Shown: one piece after another, positions 1 to 11,109 of the stretch
Layout of the letters: each line of letters begins with the position of its first letter
Numbering within the stretch: the first letter of the stretch is position 1
From: Microvelia longipes
Taxonomy: Eukaryota; Arthropoda; Insecta; Hemiptera; Veliidae
Assembly: GCA_018340805.1 (NCBI GenBank)
Contig: JACMZG010001914.1
Span: 23,305,943 to 23,369,942, forward strand
DNA: 64,000 nt
Direction of reading: 5' to 3'
Position numbers and translations under genes: made by a program
The notes under the pieces: generated by a model
The model's database searches: none
What the model saw: the letters and a program-made list of their open reading frames with translations, nothing else
Told to the model about the DNA's origin: nothing

Positions 1-213
1 AAATAGTTTAAAAGTGGTTGTAACAAATGTCACCTTGCAGACCAAATGTTAGCGAGTCAAAGCTCTTCTTGTTTGTAAATTTGTCTTACGGGCATGTGAC
101 ATCAAATTATACCTAACAAATAGGTAACCAAACAAAAAAAAGTAACCTGAACTCCTTTGACTATTAATGTAATTAAATAATTTGAATTCTTTCAAGCTCC
201 TGTATTTAATTTA
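1..213. other. intergenic, no feature
   Basis: AT-rich sequence without an open reading frame or a repeat that I can delimit. About 40 bases near 133-178 resemble 63945-63995 at the other end of the window, which hints at a dispersed repeat. Confidence 0.5.
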
Positions 214-233
214 GGGGGGGGGGGGGGGGGGGG
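214..233. repeat. poly-G homopolymer (20 G)
   Basis: An uninterrupted run of 20 guanines inside AT-rich DNA. A second run of exactly the same length lies at 41794-41813. Such a run could form G-quadruplexes, but equal lengths may reflect a homopolymer cap in base calling. Confidence 0.95.
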
Positions 234-536
234 TTATACCAAATGTTGGCAACAACTCCATTAGATGCAGAATTAAGCGGGGTTATGTATAGGTTTATGT
301 AATGCACCACCATCTCTATGATGTTTAAAAAAATATGAATTACAGTTTTAAAACCGATTTCACCGTGTATCTTAAATTTCTAGAGAGGTTCTTTTGGTTT
401 AATATTAACATTACTACGTTATTAATACCAAAACCCAACAGAAACAATGTGTGGCAAGCAGACAAGAATTGATTTATTATATCACTTTAGGAGGTGGTTA
501 TACAGAGCCCAAAAAATATGTTTTAAGCATTTCAAT

Positions 537-561
537 TTATATATATATATATATATAATTA

Positions 562-605
<44 letters not shown>

Positions 606-616
606 TATATTATATA
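537..616. repeat. AT microsatellite
   Basis: About 80 bases of alternating A and T, broken by a few phase slips (TAAT, TTA). Confidence 0.95.
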
Positions 617-671
617 GAGACATACCTCTATGAATATATATCTTAATACAATGTGGCCGCGGGGCGTAACG

Positions 672-721
672 ACTAAAGGACCAAATGCATCTTAAATATA
701 AGATGCATTTGGTCCTTTAGT
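672..721. repeat. perfect 23-bp hairpin, 4-nt loop
   Basis: Bases 672-694 (starting ACTAAAGGACC) are the exact reverse complement of 699-721, separated only by AATA. No coding or terminator context is visible. It could be the tip of a small inverted-repeat element or a structured transcript. Confidence 0.9.
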
Positions 722-1800
722 ATGACCAAAAGAAATGCAATAAGATAGAATAATAATTCTACCTTGTTGTATTTTTTTGTCTAGACGTATTATTTTAATA
801 CCTAAAAGTAATGCAAAAAAATGTCATTATTTGCAAAATATTTTTTTTATTAATTTAACCAGACATATTTATAGTGTTTTCTAATTGTAAATAATATTTA
901 TTAATTTAAATAATTATAAAAAATTAAATATTATAAAAAATAAACTGTATGGGTTTCCTTATCGTTTCCTTATATGGGTTTCAAAATAATTATAAGAGTC
1001 AATAGAAATTGACAAGTTGTAATTAATAAGGAAAAAGTTATAAAACAACTTTTAATTTAAATTTTATTTTTATTAAAATAAATAATTATTATATTGAAAT
1101 AATCTTAATTGAGTAGACAGTTAATGCATAATACATATTACTTTGGTATTTTAATATATTTATTGATATAATTAATTTAAATTTAAAGTTATAATAAATT
1201 ATAATATTTAATTGTTGGTATATAGTTGGTATGACATTTATGTATGAGCATAAGTAATTATGATTATTATTATCATCAATAGTAAGAAGTCCACATTAAT
1301 GATTATAATTATCATTAATCAAGTCAGTCAAGACTAAAAGAATGATACCATTTATCATAAGACATTATCAAGGATCTTGAATAAAGGGGATGACGCGTTA
1401 AGGAAAATTTCTGACCCCATGGAAGTTGTATGAGATAGAGAAATAGGAGCAAACTTTCCCCTTGGTTATAATGAAAAAAAGGTGCCAAACGCAGGTTATT
1501 GTGCGAGGTTGTCGAGTTTGCTTCTAAACCTTCTTCTGTGCTTCTTGTAATTGTTACATTTGTGGTGCTTGTTAAGTCATTTGTGCTTAATGAATTTTAA
1601 ATTTTGGATTATACTTAGCCACTTTAGTGGGTGATAATTTAAGCGTGTTTATAACCTTCTCAAGAAATAAACAATGGGAAACCATTGAGAGGTAAGTGAG
1701 CCTCTAAAATTTAAGACCTGGGCTGTTATAAGAATATTAAGCATACGCAATTTGTACCAAGCATGGACAGTTGGTTTTTGATTATACGTTCAAAACATAT
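722..1800. other. intergenic, no feature
   Basis: Very AT-rich sequence with A/T runs, short TTATTATCATCA-like stretches near 1260-1320 and no supportable gene or repeat boundary. Confidence 0.5.
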
Positions 1801-1839
1801 AATTTTAATTTTCAAACTCAAGAAAGATAGATTTACCTT

Positions 1840-2490
1840 GAAATTCCGATTCGATTTGAATGAAAATGACGCTTATGAGTTTGTTCAGATAACAGAAATT
1901 GAGGTGGAATAGGGTAAGGGAGGGGAGGTTGGTTCCTTTGGCTTCCTGATACCAAGGATATATGTGTCGATCTTGCGAGCTTTCGTAATCTAAACGAAAG
2001 ATGGCATATGGCAAGTTTATGAAAATACATGAAAACATTTTTGAAACTTTAAAACAAGGTATCACGTATTTAAAGCCAAAGCAATTGCTTCGCGTGTTAG
2101 GGTTCAGTAGGGCTAAATAGTGGTGAGGCATTACTGTAGAGGGACCTCAACCTTTTGTTTTGTCCTGGTTAAGGTGCGTCTGTCCGTTGCGTGCAGTGAC
2201 AGCTAAAATTCTAATCGTATGGGACGTTCTTAAACAGCTTGCAGTAGCGTTGCGGAAAATGGAAATTTTCGCGACCGACTAAACCTACACCAATTATCCA
2301 GTGATTAGCATTTTAATTACAAAACACCTTAGAGATCTGACGCGAAAGAAACCATTCCGTTTTTAAAGTTTTGAAATTTTTCTCATCTCTGATTTAGAGA
2401 AGAATACTTTTGTTTTGTTTGGGTTTTGATTCTTGCTGTACTTAAGTCATTTTAAACTTTTAATTTGAATTTAATAAAAGAGTTTTTTTT
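1840..2490 (+). repeat. dispersed repeat family C, copy 1
   Basis: The 1850-1960 part (containing AATGAAAATGACGCTTATGA and GGCTTCCTGATA) matches 24145-24245. The later AAACAAGGTAT and TCCTGGTAAG-like segments match 24500-24730. The 2160-2480 part matches 5770-6080 in reverse complement. This is a multi-copy, probably non-autonomous element. No termini or target duplications were resolved. Short reading frames here have no coding support. Confidence 0.65.
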
Positions 2491-2615
2491 ATGTAAAAAA
2501 GTTGTTATTATAACAAATATTGTTTATTACTTTTGTTTCTGCTGTGCCTTTTTAAAAGTGTTTAATTATTCTTTTTAGTTTTTATTAGTTCAAAGTTTTT
2601 TTTATATTTATATTC

Positions 2616-2828
2616 TTATGGCCGAGGTCGTTAAGGCGTTAGTCTTTACACTGACCTTTGACACCCACGGAGGTCAGGGGTTCGCATCCCAGGTTACGCT
2701 CTCAGTTTATAGAGATATTGTTTAGATATAATTTATCGCCAACTTTAGAATCACTTTGAGCGTAACGGTTGCTACACAGGGGCTATCCCTGATGAGCCGC
2801 AAGGCTCTAAACGGGCATTATTATTATA
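2616..2828 (+). mobile_element. tRNA-derived SINE (family A), copy 1
   Basis: The head reads TGGCCGAGGTCGTTAAGGCG, which closely matches the A box and D-arm of tRNA-Leu or tRNA-Ser. The B box follows as GGGTTCGCATCC. The body contains TCGCCAACTTTAG, and the element ends in ACGGGCATTATTATTAT. The same architecture recurs at 12952, 44255, 45011 and 56089. SINEs of this kind are pol III transcribed and mobilised by a LINE. This copy has the best preserved promoter of the five. Confidence 0.85.
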
Positions 2829-3335
2829 TCAGATTAATTTCTTAATATTCTTAGTGTTCCCAATTTGAATGGTATAGTATTATTATCTTGATCCGTTTAC
2901 TTTATCTTAATGTAATTGTTCTTAAATTTTATACATTAATTCTATTCTCTTGGGTTTTCTGCCTAAATAGTATTTAACAAGTAGTTCCCAGAGTTAATTT
3001 TTTTAAGAAAAAGTACAAGACTATTTATTTCATTTTATAACAAGTACATTACAATATAATAAACTAAACAAGATAATATTTTTTGCCGTTTTGATCGGGT
3101 TGATGCGTTAAAAAATATTTAAACAGACCCTATAAAATTTTAAATTAGAAAAATACTTTGAACTAGACGAAGAACTATCATTTAGGGTAAAAATTCTCAT
3201 TATCATTAGACATCATTAAAAAAAATTAAATTTGAAATAATGAAGAAATTTAAATAAAATCTTAACGGACACAGCTCGTTAAAACAACCTTTTCTTCTTC
3301 GTTTTTTTTATATTTTGTAGTGAAAAATAAGGAAC
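2829..3335. other. intergenic, no feature
   Basis: AT-rich sequence with no recognisable repeat or gene. Confidence 0.5.
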
Positions 3336-3500
3336 TAGAGTGCGCTGTGTTAGCGACTTTTGAGGGCGTCACGTTGATATTTGTGGAACCATCATTTTCC
3401 GTATCGCAATGACCGCTACGTACGCAACGGACGGACATATCGCTACCGCAGTATAGTGAATGCACCTTTAGCCTACTTCCCAGACAGAAAGGACAATAAT
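3336..3500 (-). repeat. family C partial copy
   Basis: ACGGACGGACATATCGCTAC and the following GCAGTATAGTGAATGCACC match 6046-6090 and the reverse complement of 2160-2200. An 89-codon minus-strand reading frame over this segment is best explained as chance in a GC-richer repeat. Confidence 0.55.
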
Positions 3501-3539
3501 AGCGTAGCGGCCAAGTGCCGATGCCCCGCAATCCTTAAT

Positions 3540-4104
3540 TCAGATTTCCGGCTGTAAAGATTCATTATAATTTAGAATATGTCTTATCAATATAGATTTC
3601 ACTATCATAAAGTATATTTTTTTACCATTTGATATTTAAACCATCATTATTTGACATAAATTATCTAAAGCGGGATTTATATTCTGTAATTAATACCTAA
3701 AACATAATAAAGATACAAAGACAACAAAGTCATAAATAATGGAAAAATTAATATTAACCAGTATTAAAACAAGACCATAAAATTTTTGAAAGGCTATTAA
3801 GGCAAACATTTTAGAAAGTTGATGCCTTCTAATATGGCTTTACTTTAAAGTTTAAACATTGATTCATAGCAACCGATTAACATCCCCTATATAACTCTTG
3901 TTTATAACTTAGGAAAATATAAATTAACCCGTTGAAAAGGGAAAGGCATTATAATGTTCTATGATCTAGTTTTCGAATGAGCTTCATTGCAATAAATCAA
4001 AAATAATGGATCAAGATTAATTTAAAATATTAGATCTGAAATGTTTTTTTGTATTTGAGAAGATAGAATAAATTATTAATATTTATGAGGGTACCTAAGT
4101 AATT
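3540..4104. other. intergenic, no feature
   Basis: AT-rich, no gene or repeat unit recognised. Confidence 0.5.
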
Positions 4105-5460
4105 TTCTCACAACTTCGGACTAATTTCACTCGACCTCGGAAATATAAAATCCAAAGTCTATGGTGATTAATTCAGATTCGCTTCACTCGACCTCGGAAT
4201 GAATAAATAATAATCCAAAGTCTATATGGTGATATTAATTCAGACTCGCTTCACTCGACCTAAATGAATAATAATCCAAAGTCCTATATGGTGATATTAA
4301 TTCAGACTCGCTTCCTCGACCTAGAATGAATAATAATCCAAAGTCTATATGGTGATATTATTCAGACCGCTTCACTCGACCTAGGAATGAATAATATCCA
4401 AGTCTATATGGTGACATTCATTCAGACTCGCTTCACTCGACCTCGGAATGAATAAATAATCCAAAGTCTATATGGTATATTAATTCAGATCGCTTCACTC
4501 GACCTCGGAATAAATAATAATCCAAAGTCTATATGGTGATATTAATTAGATTCCTTCACTCGACAATGAATAATAATAATCCAGTCTATATGGTGATATT
4601 AATTCAGACTCGCTCACTCGACCTAGAATGAATAATAATCCAAAGTCTATATGGTGATATTAAGTCAGACTCGCTTCACTCGACCAAAGTCTAATATGGT
4701 GACTATTAATCTTCGCTTCATCGACCTAGGAATGAATATAATCCAAAGTCTATATGGTGCATTATTCAGACTCCGCTTCACTCGACCTAGGAATGAATAA
4801 TCAAAGTCTATAGGTGATATTATTCAGATCGCTTCACTCGGAATATAATAATCCAAAGTCTATATGGTGATATAATTCAGACTCGCTTCACTCGACCTAG
4901 GAATGAATAATAATCCAAAGTCTATATGGTGATATTAATTCAGACTCGCTTCACTCGACCTAGGAATGAATAATAAATCAAAGGTCTATATGGTGAATAT
5001 TAATTCAGACTCGCTTCACTCGACTAGGAATAAAAATAATCCAAATCTAGGTGATATTATTCAGACTCGCTTCACTCGACCTAGGAATGGAATAATAATC
5101 CAAAGTCTATATGGTGACAGACTCGCTTCACTCGACCGGATGAATAATAATCCAAAGTTATATGGTGACATAACTCAGACACGCTCACTCGACCTAGAAT
5201 AAATAATAATCCAAAATCTATATGGTGATATTAATTCAGACTCGCTTCACTCGACCTAGGAATAAATAATAATCCAAAGTCTATATGGTGATATTAATTC
5301 AGACTCGCTTCACTCGACCTAGGAATAAATAATAATCCAAAGTCTATATGGTGATATTAAATTCAGACTCGCTTCACTCGACCTCGTAAATAAATATAAT
5401 CTAAGTTAAATGAAAATTGACTTCGGACTCGTTTTACTCAACCTTGGAAAATATAGATCC
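4105..5460 (+). repeat. satellite array, ~62-bp unit, about 20 copies
   Basis: Each unit carries CTATATGGTGATATTAATTC, then AGACTCGCTTCACTCGACCT, then AGGAATGAATAATAATCC and AAAGT. Units are mostly 60-63 bases. Many differ by scattered single- or double-base losses rather than substitutions, most densely at 4260-5160, while units at 5220-5390 are nearly identical. Edge units (4105-4200 and 5390-5460) are more diverged, as expected at satellite margins. A 78-codon frame inside it is not a gene. Confidence 0.95.
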
Positions 5461-5466
5461 ATTAGA

Positions 5467-5519
5467 ATATTATAATATATATATATATTATATATATATA
5501 TAATATATATATATATATA
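5467..5519. repeat. AT microsatellite
   Basis: Alternating A and T with phase slips, directly abutting the satellite array. Confidence 0.9.
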
Positions 5520-5675
5520 CCATAAAAGTCTAGAATTCTAGAGTATTATGGTTGGAATTTGCTTTGTTTTGTCCTAGATTTGTAATAATACTCATTACTA
5601 TCCATAAGGTCGTATTACTTAACCGAAAATTTAAAATGAAAAATTGATTTGTTATCAATAAAACCAACTAAACTT

Positions 5676-6090
5676 ACTCTTGGAGGAGGTTTCCAAGAGG
5701 TTACACAGAGCCCCTGAGAGGCTATTGAAATATTCGGAGAGGTCGGCTCCGCCTCTACAGGCAAATCAAAATGACTCTAAGTACAGCAAGAATCAAAACC
5801 CAAACAAAACAAAAGTATTCTTCTCTAAATCAGAAGAGTGGGTGAGAAAAATTTCAAAACGGAAAGGTTTATTCCGCGTCAGGCCTCCAAGCTATTTTTT
5901 AATCAATCAAATACTAATCACTAGATCATTTGTGCGGGTTTAGTTGGTTTGAGGAAATTTCCATTTTCCACAACGCTACCACATGTTGTTGAAAAACGTC
6001 CCATTCGATTGCATAGGTTGGAATTTGAGATGTCACCACACGGAACGGACGGACGCATCGCTACCGCAGTATTGTGAATGCACCTTTAAT
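5676..6090 (-). repeat. family C copy, inverted
   Basis: The reverse complement of 5770-6080 matches 2165-2480, including AAACAAAACAAAAGTATTC, the ACGTCCCATTCGATTG-like stretch and TGAATGCACC. The left edge carries GGTTACACAGAGCCCCTGAG, also found near 41512-41535 and, inverted, near 63395-63425. An 87-codon plus frame covers part of it but is an antisense reading of the repeat. Confidence 0.65.
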
Positions 6091-6870
6091 ATTAAACTAA
6101 TTGAAATGTATTAACTTTGTGAAATCCTCTTTAAGTTACAGCATTATTTTGAAAATGATCGTCTTATGATACTGACCCTTGCCCCCTAGCCAGTGCTACC
6201 GACTCCAAGAATTTTCTACAGCTATTTATTGAAATTATGAGCTGTAGATCGTAATTTTAACAGGAAGTTGAAATGGAGACACTGCTGACAGTGTAGAGAC
6301 GGTTTTACAGATTGTTCTCATTTTTTTTCTTTATGATTTTTGTTTTAAAAATTAATGACTTGAACATTACTGTCGGTAAAAGCTCCTCGTTGTTCAAAGG
6401 AATGAAAAATTGGTTACACGAAGATAATGAATGGTTAGAATAAGACGAAGGGCAAAGAGGTCATAAAAAGCAAATGATAGGTTGGGACAGGAAAATGACT
6501 CTAATGGACAGCGTACCGGAGCGCCAGTCTCTTATTATTTCTTTAACCACATTAGAGCTGATTCCTCTTGGCACCAGACAATTTCAATCTATTTTTAATC
6601 CTACAGTAATCAATTATTGGTTCAAGAAATTGTATTATTTCTTTAAAAAACATTTATAATTGATTTTGAAAGTTTTAGACTAGCTATACGAATATTATTT
6701 TTGAGAGGATGGTTTCATTTGAAAAATATATTAAATGTTTTATTTTAACTGGAATAATTAATGCTTTAAGGCCATTCAATAACTAAAAATTAATCTGTGT
6801 AGATTTATAAAATGAATTTTGTACCAAGTTTCATTCGGATCCTTTTAGACAATTGAAGGTCTGAAAACAT
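6091..6870. other. intergenic, no feature
   Basis: No recognisable gene or repeat. A 61-codon frame at 6474-6659 has no family signature. Confidence 0.45.
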
Positions 6871-6871
6871 T

Positions 6872-6935
6872 TACACACGCACGCACACACACACACATTG
6901 GTGTGTGTGTTACCATTCAAAGTGTAATAATATAT

Positions 6936-6994
<59 letters not shown>

Positions 6995-7009
6995 ATATAT
7001 ATATATATA
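6872..7009. repeat. AC/GT and AT compound microsatellite
   Basis: An AC-rich run (6872-6897) is followed by GTGTGTGTGT (about 6901-6910), making a small AC/GT inverted pair. An 84-base AT tract follows from 6926. Confidence 0.9.
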
Positions 7010-7230
7010 CAAAAATTCCCCACTCTCTAGTTGTTCTCTCCCCCATGGGGGTGGAGGTGGACTAAGTCTAAGTATAGACCTAGTAGACAGTAGTAGATGG
7101 CTATTAGTTAGATAAATAATGATAATTAAAAGTTTCTTATTCGTGGACTTGTAAAACAATAATATAAATAAAAACAGATTAGTCACAAAAAGTCCTTTTA
7201 TTTTTTATTTTTAAATATATAATAATAACT

Positions 7231-7262
7231 AAGCTTTCGACTAAAAATTAGTCATCATCAGA
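7231..7262 (-). other. hammerhead-core-like motif, copy 1
   Basis: On the minus strand CTGATGA is followed by an extra T, a perfect 6-bp stem GACTAA/TTAGTC with loop TTT, then GAAA. CTGANGA, stem II and GAAA are the hammerhead ribozyme core, and such ribozymes are known in Penelope-like pseudo-LTRs. The extra T before stem II departs from the consensus, and I could not identify stem III or a cleavage site, so activity is uncertain. Confidence 0.5.
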
Positions 7263-7456
7263 GTTAACAAATATAAAATATAAATGAAAATACAATTTTA
7301 CAGACTACTTCATATTGCACCTTGGTATGTTTTGGTAAGCTATGTTTAAAAAAACCGTTAAAAACTGTTACATTAAAGAATTTTAAAAATATCAGTGTTA
7401 CCAATAATATAAGTTGAAAAAACAATATTTTAAACTAAATCAAGAATTACAAGATT

Positions 7457-8398
7457 TTAAGAGTTCCTTATTAAATTTGAGTAAATGGAGCTTAATTTTT
7501 CTACATCTTTTTTAAAATTAACATTGTTATCAATTTTGACTATATTTATCATTTCTTTAACTTTCCTTTTTGCCAATTAGGTTTCATTTTGTAGAATTCG
7601 GGTATTGTCAAAATCAAAAACTGTGTCCTGTATTATGTTTGTGGTTAGAAAGTCCAGTATTATTTTTATCTTTTTGCAGTCATATTTATGTGGGCCAGTC
7701 TTTATTAGATATGTTTTGTTTCACCTATATAATATTGGGGCATTGAGAACAGGGAATTTTATATACTAATCCGGATTTTTGTTCTTTCTTGGTTTTTTCT
7801 TTATGTTTTCAAAAAAATGGTTTGATTTTTGACTTTTTTGAGCAATTTTAAAGTTAGGTAGACTTTTTGATATTGTCCTTTTTATTTTTTCAGATAAGTT
7901 AGGTACATATAGGATTGCAACGAATTGATTATGAATTATAGGATCTTCATTATTAGCATTATAATTATTGGTCAATATTATTAATTATTTATTATTAGAA
8001 TTATTGGATTGTTTATATTATTGAGAATTGTTTGAATTTATTAGAATTATTTAATATTAGCATTGTTTGAAATTATTAGAATTATTTATATTATTAGAAT
8101 TATTTAAATTTTGCATTTTTTCTTTGTTTTGTTTTATAAGTTGTTTATTAGTAATTTGGGAAAATTATTATATGCAATGTTTTTTTAATATCTAGTATTA
8201 TTTCGTTGTGGTATTCAGGATCAGTTAATGTTAGAGATCTACGGATCAAGTTATTAGCACTATTATTTTATATGACTGAGGTTTTTTGAATTAAAGTTGA
8301 TCATTCTATCTGAAGCTGTTGGTTTTTTATAAATTTTTAGTTTTTATATTTCCATTACTATTTAGAACTGAATACATCTAAAAAGGGAATTTTTATCT
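7457..8398 (-). pseudogene. Penelope-like RT / GIY-YIG endonuclease remnant
   Basis: Reading the minus strand through several frames gives, in order: KIPFLDV near 8390; YKKPTASDRMINFNS; SANNLIRRSLTLTDPEYHNE; a long AT-rich expansion (about 7980-8120) where the linker should be; FVAILYVPNLSEKIKRTISK (near 7930-7870); GLVYKIPCSQCPNI (near 7770-7735); NTGLSNHKHNTGHSFDF; and KLSSIYSNLI before a stop at 7457-7459. IPFLD, YRKPT-D and Y-P-LSEKIKR typify the C-terminal RT and linker region of Penelope-like retroelements. LVYKIPC-C plus the downstream T-L-H---GH-FDF block is the GIY-YIG endonuclease. The N-terminal RT motifs, including the catalytic YADD, are absent. Frameshifts and stops interrupt it, including one just after the GIY half-motif. 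It is a dead copy. Confidence 0.8.
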
Positions 8399-8509
8399 AA
8401 TTCTTTTCTATTGTAAATTAGATTCTATTGTAAATTAATATATTAAATTATATATTAAAAATAAAAGGACTTTTTGTGTAACTAATCTGTTTTTATTTAT
8501 AATAATAAT

Positions 8510-9780
8510 AATGGTTAAAACATAATAACATGTAAAACATCCCCACAGACAATCGCATTATGTAACTCCGACACTTAAATTAATATCACTCCCTTGTTTT
8601 TCCATCCACCAATCAACTCATACCATAAAACTTTTATAACATATAAAACATATAACTGACATTTTATTGCTTCTCTCTCCCTATGGGCAAACAATACTGT
8701 TTGTAAATTCAAAAAAGCCTATAATATTTTATAGGGCGGGCATCCCATTTAGTCAGGGTCATATTTCTTCCTTTCCATGTCTTTTTATACCAAGGGAGAT
8801 TTCTTCGTCGTGATATATTGGTTACAGTCGGCAGTGTCTAATCGGTTGTATAAAACATGTTTTATTGGCCTCCATTCAGCTGTTTATCTCTTTTTTTAGT
8901 TCCTTAGGCAGTAAAGTGTATTCATATCTAGATGTATAAGGGTTTATTATGCAATATTTTCATACTTCTCTCCCCATCTTATTCAAAAACATTAATATAA
9001 TCTTGCAAATGATTAACTCTTAATAATTTCTAATAAAAGAAATATCTAGCATAATATTTTATTCTTCCCCTTTTTACTTGTTTGTTCGTTTTTATAATCT
9101 AATGACTGACATAATTTATAGAGAGATAGAACTTTAAAGACGTCTAGAGGATGTGGCGTATTATGTTAGATTTATTGTAATCATCTGATACAAAGAAAAA
9201 CTATTTTTCATTATAATGCCTTGTATATGCTTAATTCCCCTTTGTAGACGATGTGTTGTGTTGACATTACTGAATAATACATTCTTAAAGAAAAAGAAAA
9301 AGAATTGTTAAAAAAAAACAAATTTATTAATTCACCCATTTTATTATTTACTATTATTATATTTGAGAAAACATAGACAATTTTATTTATTTCTTGTTCT
9401 GTCAACATTCCTATTTATGTTTAAAGTTACTAAACATTTTTAAAAGTTGTAAAATTTGTATCAGTTTAATTTATTTTATTTTCTTTTATTTTGAAGATCT
9501 TATAAAGAAATGAGTCTCCAAAATTAATCGCTCGTAAATGATATCTTTGATTTAATTGTTAAAATTTAATAGACTATAAAAATTATAAAATAATGAAAAA
9601 CGACGAAATTCAGTTAAATTACTGTCCCTGCTAACGCGCCATTATCGTTTACCTTTATTTTAAATAGTTTTAACAGTTTTAAACATTTAATTTTCTTTTT
9701 TAATTTCATAAAATCCTTTGAAGTTTAATAAGTAATCGGGGTGTTCTGTTAAACAAATCCAGCAGATCTTAAACTATCAT
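8510..9780. other. intergenic, no feature
   Basis: AT-rich sequence without a recognised gene or repeat. Short frames (for example 9211-9408 minus) lack any family signature. Confidence 0.45.
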
Positions 9781-9786
9781 TTTTAC

Positions 9787-9838
9787 CGAATCTTTGTCAG
9801 AAAACACACTGTAGGTTGTTCGTAATTGTTTGTTATGA

Positions 9839-9887
<49 letters not shown>

Positions 9888-9987
9888 ATATATAATATAT
9901 ATATATTATATATATATATATATAATATATATGATTCATAACAAACAATTACGAACAACCTACAGTGTGTTTTCTGACAAAGATTCG
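9787..9987. repeat. large palindrome around an AT tract
   Basis: Bases 9787-9841 (CGAATCTTTGTCAG... to ...TTATGAATC) are the exact reverse complement of 9933-9987. The roughly 90 bases between are almost pure AT. It can fold as a hairpin or cruciform with 55-bp arms extended by the AT tract. Two smaller palindromes follow at 9985-10005 (CGTCATATATATATATGACG) and 10023-10045 (around AACAATATATTATATATTGTT). Confidence 0.9.
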
Positions 9988-10085
9988 TCATATATATATA
10001 TGACGATATATATATATATATATTAACAATATATTATATATTGTTCGATCTATAGAAATTCCTAATAATAATTAATACATAAGTA

Positions 10086-10121
10086 ACCATTAAAACTCAC
10101 TATGGAGTGAGTTTTAATGGT
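10086..10121. repeat. perfect 16-bp hairpin, 4-nt loop
   Basis: ACCATTAAAACTCACT at 10086-10101 is exactly complementary to 10106-10121, with loop ATGG. A short direct repeat CCTCTAACCA CCTCTAACCA follows from about 10122. Confidence 0.9.
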
Positions 10122-11100
10122 CCTCTAACCACCTCTAACCACTAAGGAAGACATCTTAAAGGGCTTACCGGGCAGATATATATAAGACCACTAAGACTAT
10201 CAAGGGCTGTCACAACATAAATACAAACAATCAATATAACATAGTACATATAGTACATATGACATATGTAACATAGTACAGTATAGTACATATACTCTTC
10301 TTTGATTGTTTTGAGAATATTGTAAAAACAATTGAGACAAATTGTCACATTTGTCTTATTTCAATGATTCCCGTTTTAATATAAGAGATAGGAAAGAATA
10401 CTTTGATTCGTAATATATATTGGAATGGAAAATTACCAAAACTCAATTCATTTTTTTATTAATAATTTTATGTGTGTATTTATCAATTTAATTTTTATGT
10501 AGCTATATTTCATGTTACACAACTCAACGAAGGAGAATAAAAAAACAAATTTATAATTCTATCCTTTCTCCGTATAAATAACATTATAATCTTACTTTAT
10601 GTGACAACGTTTAGAAAAAGAAATAAAAAATATCAGCATAAAGTATATAAATTTATGATTTTGGTAGTATTCAACTAAATATAAACAGACACCTAATCTG
10701 TTTTAGTGTAGAAAAGACCCTTTCAACAGTATAGTTGAACAACTGGTGCCGGTGAAAAATTTGAAAGGAATCATAAATTTAATTTTGAGGAATAAATATA
10801 AAGTTAAACAAATTTATATTACACATGCTATAAATACTAAATTTGTGTTCTCTTAATATTCTGTGATCTCATTTCAAAATTTTACAAAACACAATTTCGT
10901 AGTTTGATATTGAATGATTTATATAACGTTAAGACTATCTAAATATTGTTTGTGAGAAAATAATACTATACTATGCTAATAGACTGTAATGTGAGTTTTT
11001 CTTAACCGCAGCATTTATTATATTGCCATGGTATGTAGTATATCTTACATTTTCAGAGAAAGAGCATCAAGTCTTTTTTGAAAAGTTAAGAGGTAGGTCT
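10122..11100. other. intergenic, no feature
   Basis: AT-rich. It includes a short run of ATAGTACATATGACATATG-like words near 10240-10290. Nothing else is supportable. Confidence 0.45.
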
Positions 11101-11109
11101 CTCATTAAT

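Larger units (their letters stand above)
7163..8509 (-). mobile_element. Penelope-like element, truncated, with inverted ends
   Basis: The left end (7163-7218, with ACAGATTAGTCACAAAAAGT) and the right end (about 8450-8509, with ACTTTTTGTGTAACTAATCT) are inverted copies that differ by a small gap. Between them lies a degenerate minus-strand RT/GIY-YIG reading frame. A hammerhead-like motif lies just 3' of the stop (7231-7262). Penelope-like elements are often 5'-truncated and flanked by an inverted piece of their pseudo-LTR, which fits what is seen. No target duplication was resolved. Confidence 0.75.

Noticed and set aside
4966..5202. 78-codon frame
   Set aside because: It lies wholly inside the ~62-bp satellite and changes phase with unit indels.
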